From the NCBI GenBank assembly GCA_035638255.1, contig DASRAJ010000120.1:1-64000 (forward strand): 64,000 bases of DNA. Reading direction: 5' to 3'. This document shows, piece after piece, positions 63,550 through 64,000 of this stretch. The stretch's first letter is position 1; each line of letters starts with the position of its first letter. This DNA is from DASRAJ01 sp035638255 (GTDB taxonomy: Bacteria; Bacteroidota; Bacteroidia; Chitinophagales; UBA10324). The translations under genes were made by a program, and so were the position numbers. Under the pieces are notes generated by a model. That model was not told the DNA's origin and did no database searches. It saw only the letters and a list, made by a program, of their open reading frames with translations.

Positions 63550-64000
63550 ATGAGGCAGAAACGATTCTATTGGTCATTGGTCATTGGTCTTTGGTCATTG
63601 GTCACCGGTCATTGTGTGTTGCGGGTAAGGAAGACCACTTTTCTATTTTCTATCTTCTCCCTTCTATCTTCTATCCTCTCTTTTTCACAGGGAATTCGTC
63701 ATTGGTCATTCGTCATTGGTTATTGTAAGTTACGAGTAAGGAAGACCGTTTTTCTATTTTCTATCCTCTATCTTCTGTGTTCTCACTTCTCCTTTTCACA
63801 GGGCAATTCTCTCCTTTGGCGCATCACCGGAAAAAAATCAGAGCCCCCCTCCTACCTCTATGGCACCATGCACTCGGCTGATCCGAGAGTGTTTCATTTC
63901 GCTGATTCAGTTCTGCCGGTGTTTGAGAAGTGTAAAGCATTTGCAATGGAAGTGGTGGTGGACGAGAACTCACAAGCTATTATGCTGGAAAATATTTTCA
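63550..64000 (+). CDS. TraB/GumN family protein, 5' part, with duplicated signal peptide
   Basis: The frame is open from ATG 63550 to the window end. The C-terminal part reads LWRITGKKSEPPSYLYGTMH and ADPRVFHFADSVLPVFEKCK, the start of a TraB/GumN domain (peptidase-like, function not established). Before it, a hydrophobic signal-peptide segment occurs twice: VRKTTFLFSIFSLLSSILSF (from about 63625) and VRKTVFLFSILYLLCSHFSF (from about 63736), each followed by SQG. The first copy could start at GTG 63616; the second has AAG at that position. GGTCATT heptads flank both copies and are translated in frame. Confidence 0.7.
   Translation, partial: MRQKRFYWSLVIGLWSLVTGHCVLRVRKTTFLFSIFSLLSSILSFSQGIRHWSFVIGYCKLRVRKTVFLFSILYLLCSHFSFSQGNSLLWRITGKKSEPPSYLYGTMHSADPRVFHFADSVLPVFEKCKAFAMEVVVDENSQAIMLENIF

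Overview
The window looks like a chromosomal segment of a member of the Bacteroidota, probably a Chitinophaga/Saprospira-type environmental lineage. Support comes from at least seven proteins ending in a type IX secretion (T9SS) C-terminal sorting domain, a TonB-dependent receptor with a carboxypeptidase-like N-terminal plug extension, two-component regulator-propeller kinases, a CbpA/CbpM pair, DUF983 and DUF2490 proteins, MopE-type metal-binding repeats, and signal peptides of the lipoprotein or ...FAQ type. No rRNA or tRNA gene was seen.

Layout. 1-12.4 kb: single genes on mixed strands (T9SS protein, DUF2490 outer-membrane protein, DUF983, TPR protein, cupin, YitT family, lipoprotein, Wzi-like outer-membrane protein, M1 peptidase), with MITE-like repeats between them. 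12.4-27.6 kb: a plus-strand run with a TIGR03118-like protein, three tandem related histidine kinases (the third frameshifted), a CBM9-like protein, a GH-like TIM-barrel protein, a response regulator fused to a class III nucleotide cyclase, and a TonB-dependent receptor. Two short relics of further kinase genes lie in the spacers, next to arrays of 7-bp tandem repeats. 28-38.5 kb: large minus-strand secreted propeller/Ig/T9SS proteins and a nested MITE. 38.6-41.5 kb: an AT-rich islet with a truncated RHS tip carrying a C-terminal domain, a small lipoprotein that may be its immunity protein, an IS21/istB relic and a second lipoprotein, bounded by oppositely oriented copies of one palindromic repeat. 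41.6-46.6 kb: T9SS protein, cbpM-cbpA, a Crp/Fnr regulator with a palindrome in its divergent promoter region, and small proteins. 46.7-56.6 kb: an operon for a hydrogenase-4-like membrane complex (two HyfB-like, HyfC, HyfE, HyfF, HyfG, HyfI-like). Its catalytic subunits have lost the NiFe cysteines and most cluster ligands, so it is best read as an energy-converting hydrogenase-related (Ehr) complex and not as a hydrogenase. 56.7-64 kb: a 1.5-kaa M4 metallopeptidase, another T9SS protein, a TPR protein, and the 5' part of a TraB/GumN protein with a duplicated signal-peptide segment.

The strongest candidates for something undescribed are the Ehr-like complex with a precise pattern of ligand loss, the RHS-tip islet, and the 7-bp repeat arrays that sit exactly at gene remnants and inside a duplicated signal peptide. 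All calls are from reading the sequence; no database search was possible.
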